Shown here piece by piece: positions 62,771 through 64,000 of a stretch of 64,000 nucleotides of DNA (its first letter is position 1; each line of letters starts with the position of its first letter). The stretch comes from Chitinophagales bacterium (lineage in GTDB: Bacteria; Bacteroidota; Bacteroidia; Chitinophagales; Saprospiraceae), in NCBI GenBank assembly GCA_026928325.1, contig JAIXKS010000005.1, positions 51,886 through 115,885 on the forward strand, written 5' to 3'. The notes beneath the pieces were generated by a model that saw nothing but the letters and a program-made list of their open reading frames with translations, made no database searches and was not told where the DNA came from. The translations under genes were made by a program, and so were the position numbers.

Positions 62771-63502
62771 ATGAAGCACCCAATTAAACACACTTTACTG
62801 GCTGGATTGATTTTCTTCAGCTTGCAATTATCCGCACAATTTGGCGTACGTTTAAAATACAACAGCAGTAGTTTTCCAAACTATGAAAAGCATTTTAACC
62901 AAAGTTTCCAAACGGATAACAAAGCCGTTTTTAATAACGGCATGGAAGCAGGAGTCGATTATTGGTTTCGATTAAAAAAGCAGCGAATAGAGTTTATGCC
63001 AGAATTAGCCTACAGCCTTGCCAGTACTACTTTTAATGCCGCAAAAGGGCTTGATAAGGTCAGTTTGACCGGGATGCACTTTAATTTTCATACCCATATT
63101 TATGCGCTTGATATGGAAGGCGATTGCAATTGTCCGACATTCTCAAAGCAAGGTGCTTCTTTCAACAAAGGATTATTTTTTCATGTCACACCCGGGATAG
63201 GATACTATTCGACTGGAACCAAGATTCGAGAAGATGACTTAACTCCGATCAACTATAAAGATGCAAAATCGCTCGTTTTTAGAGCAGGCGTAGGTATCGG
63301 TTTGGATTTAGGTGTTAGTGACTTGCTGACGATTACTCCGATTTTATCCTACTACTTCCATACTAAAATGGATTGGGAAGGCATACCAAGCGTAGGCGAT
63401 TTCGATATATATCATAGGGTTTCAGACAATCAAAAACTTTTACAATTAACGGTAAGATTGGGCTTTAGGCCGGATTACACTTCGGGAAGACGTTACCGAT
63501 AA
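62771..63502 (+). CDS. Outer-membrane beta-barrel protein
   Basis: 243 residues. The signal peptide (1-22) ends L-S-A-Q-F. The mature part resembles the 8-stranded porin-like 'outer membrane beta-barrel' family of Bacteroidota: V-R-L-K-Y-N-S at the start, Y-W-F-R-L-K-K-Q-R-I-E-F-M-P-E-L-A-Y-S-L, then V-G-I-G-L-D-L-G and a last strand L-T-V-R-L-G-F-R. A short Cys pair (D-C-N-C-P) lies in the middle. Function unknown. It stands alone, 20 bp before the helicase gene. Confidence 0.75.
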   Translation: MKHPIKHTLLAGLIFFSLQLSAQFGVRLKYNSSSFPNYEKHFNQSFQTDNKAVFNNGMEAGVDYWFRLKKQRIEFMPELAYSLASTTFNAAKGLDKVSLTGMHFNFHTHIYALDMEGDCNCPTFSKQGASFNKGLFFHVTPGIGYYSTGTKIREDDLTPINYKDAKSLVFRAGVGIGLDLGVSDLLTITPILSYYFHTKMDWEGIPSVGDFDIYHRVSDNQKLLQLTVRLGFRPDYTSGRRYR

Positions 63503-63522
63503 AGGAAGTAAATTGCAATAGT

Positions 63523-64000
63523 ATGCAGACGCCTTTGGCATTAAGTCACGAATTTGCAGGAGTTTTAGATCAACTGGAATATACGCATGATCACCTATTT
63601 ATAACGGGACGTGCAGGTACCGGAAAATCCACCTTGCTTCAAGTATTTAGAAACACCACCAAAAAAAGAGTTGTCGTTTTAGCACCTACGGGCGTGGCTG
63701 CACTCAATGTTAGAGGACAGACGATACATTCCTTTTTTGGATTTCCTCCAAGGATTATTCATCCAAAAGAGATAGAACGTCGAAAAAACTTTCGAATGTA
63801 TCAAAACATAGATATGATTATCATTGATGAAATATCTATGGTTCGCGCAGATTTACTTGATAATATTAATTACTTCTTAAAGAAAAACCGCCAAAACAAC
63901 CAGCCTTTTGGAGGTGTGCAAATGATATTTTTTGGAGATTTATTCCAATTGCCGCCAGTAGTCTCTACCCTACCCGAACGCACGTATTTTAGCACCTATT
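63523..64000 (+). CDS. PIF1-like / RecD-type AAA helicase (5' part, cut by window end)
   Basis: 159 residues are present and the frame runs off the window. Walker A is G-R-A-G-T-G-K-S (about residues 29-36), followed by V-V-L-A-P-T-G-V-A-A-L-N-V and T-I-H-S-F-F-G-F, the Pif1 motif Ia pattern. Walker B is M-I-I-I-D-E-I-S-M and then G-D-L-F-Q-L-P-P-V. This is a superfamily 1B 5'-3' DNA helicase, usually about 450-800 residues in Bacteroidota. A role in replication or repair is inferred from the family. Confidence 0.88.
   Translation, partial: MQTPLALSHEFAGVLDQLEYTHDHLFITGRAGTGKSTLLQVFRNTTKKRVVVLAPTGVAALNVRGQTIHSFFGFPPRIIHPKEIERRKNFRMYQNIDMIIIDEISMVRADLLDNINYFLKKNRQNNQPFGGVQMIFFGDLFQLPPVVSTLPERTYFSTY

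Overview
The window is AT-rich DNA from a member of the Bacteroidota, most likely of the Saprospiria or a near relative. The sequence evidence is: several very large secreted proteins ending in type IX secretion (T9SS) sorting domains, of both the 'YPNP' type A and the gliding-motility type B forms; repeated TAnnTTTG promoter boxes, some paired with an upstream TTG; A-rich rather than Shine-Dalgarno leaders; and Bacteroidota gene orders (DUF4175 / RsbW-like ATPase / ybeY, and folK / deoxynucleoside kinase). Species-level assignment is not possible from the sequence alone, and no T9SS machinery gene lies in the window.

Layout. 1-3.2 kb: end of a repeat copy, then an ECF sigma factor overlapping an unusual membrane protein (anti-sigma-like N-terminus, one inner-membrane helix, C-terminal beta-barrel), and a TPR-SH3 protein. 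3.3-7.3 kb: PLP sulfur-amino-acid enzyme divergent from an Lrp regulator, thioredoxin, dCTP deaminase, YbeY and an RsbW-like ATPase. 7.4-10.8 kb: giant coiled-coil DUF4175 protein. 11.3-16.1 kb: YfhO / glycosyltransferase / UDP-GlcNAc 2-epimerase operon for cell-surface glycans. 16.1-21.5 kb: short asparaginase, YebC, tRNA-Ser(UGA), SppA and long-form GAPDH. 21.6-32.5 kb: an outer-membrane-like protein and two giant type B T9SS cargo proteins around a small hypothetical gene. 32.7-37.1 kb: accC, alanine/Na+ symporter, folK and deoxynucleoside kinase. 37.1-38.9 kb: inverted-repeat elements and a second sigma/anti-sigma pair. 39-43.6 kb: 1534-residue protein with ten SdrD-B-like repeats. 44.2-50.6 kb: dicarboxylate symporter, a GC-rich T9SS cargo gene and an orphan sorting-domain stub flanked by direct repeats, and tex. 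50.8-55.9 kb: type B cargo protein, riboflavin synthase, lipoprotein, secreted protein. 56.1-61.6 kb (minus strand): haloperoxidase-like PAP2 protein with a two-component system, DUF4296 lipoprotein, SixA-like phosphatase and PyrD. 61.7 kb to the end: tandem inverted-repeat elements, lipoprotein, outer-membrane barrel and the start of a PIF1-like helicase cut by the window edge.

The most notable non-genic feature is a family of about 160-bp MITE-like elements with terminal inverted repeats beginning GTGCTCTGTC, flanked by TA dinucleotides. There are seven recognisable copies, some tandem or internally deleted, plus a possible relic. The most notable gene-level observations are the sigma factor paired with a candidate trans-envelope barrel/anti-sigma fusion, and a deoxynucleoside kinase whose P-loop lies upstream of every ATG, GTG or TTG in frame, behind a good two-box promoter.
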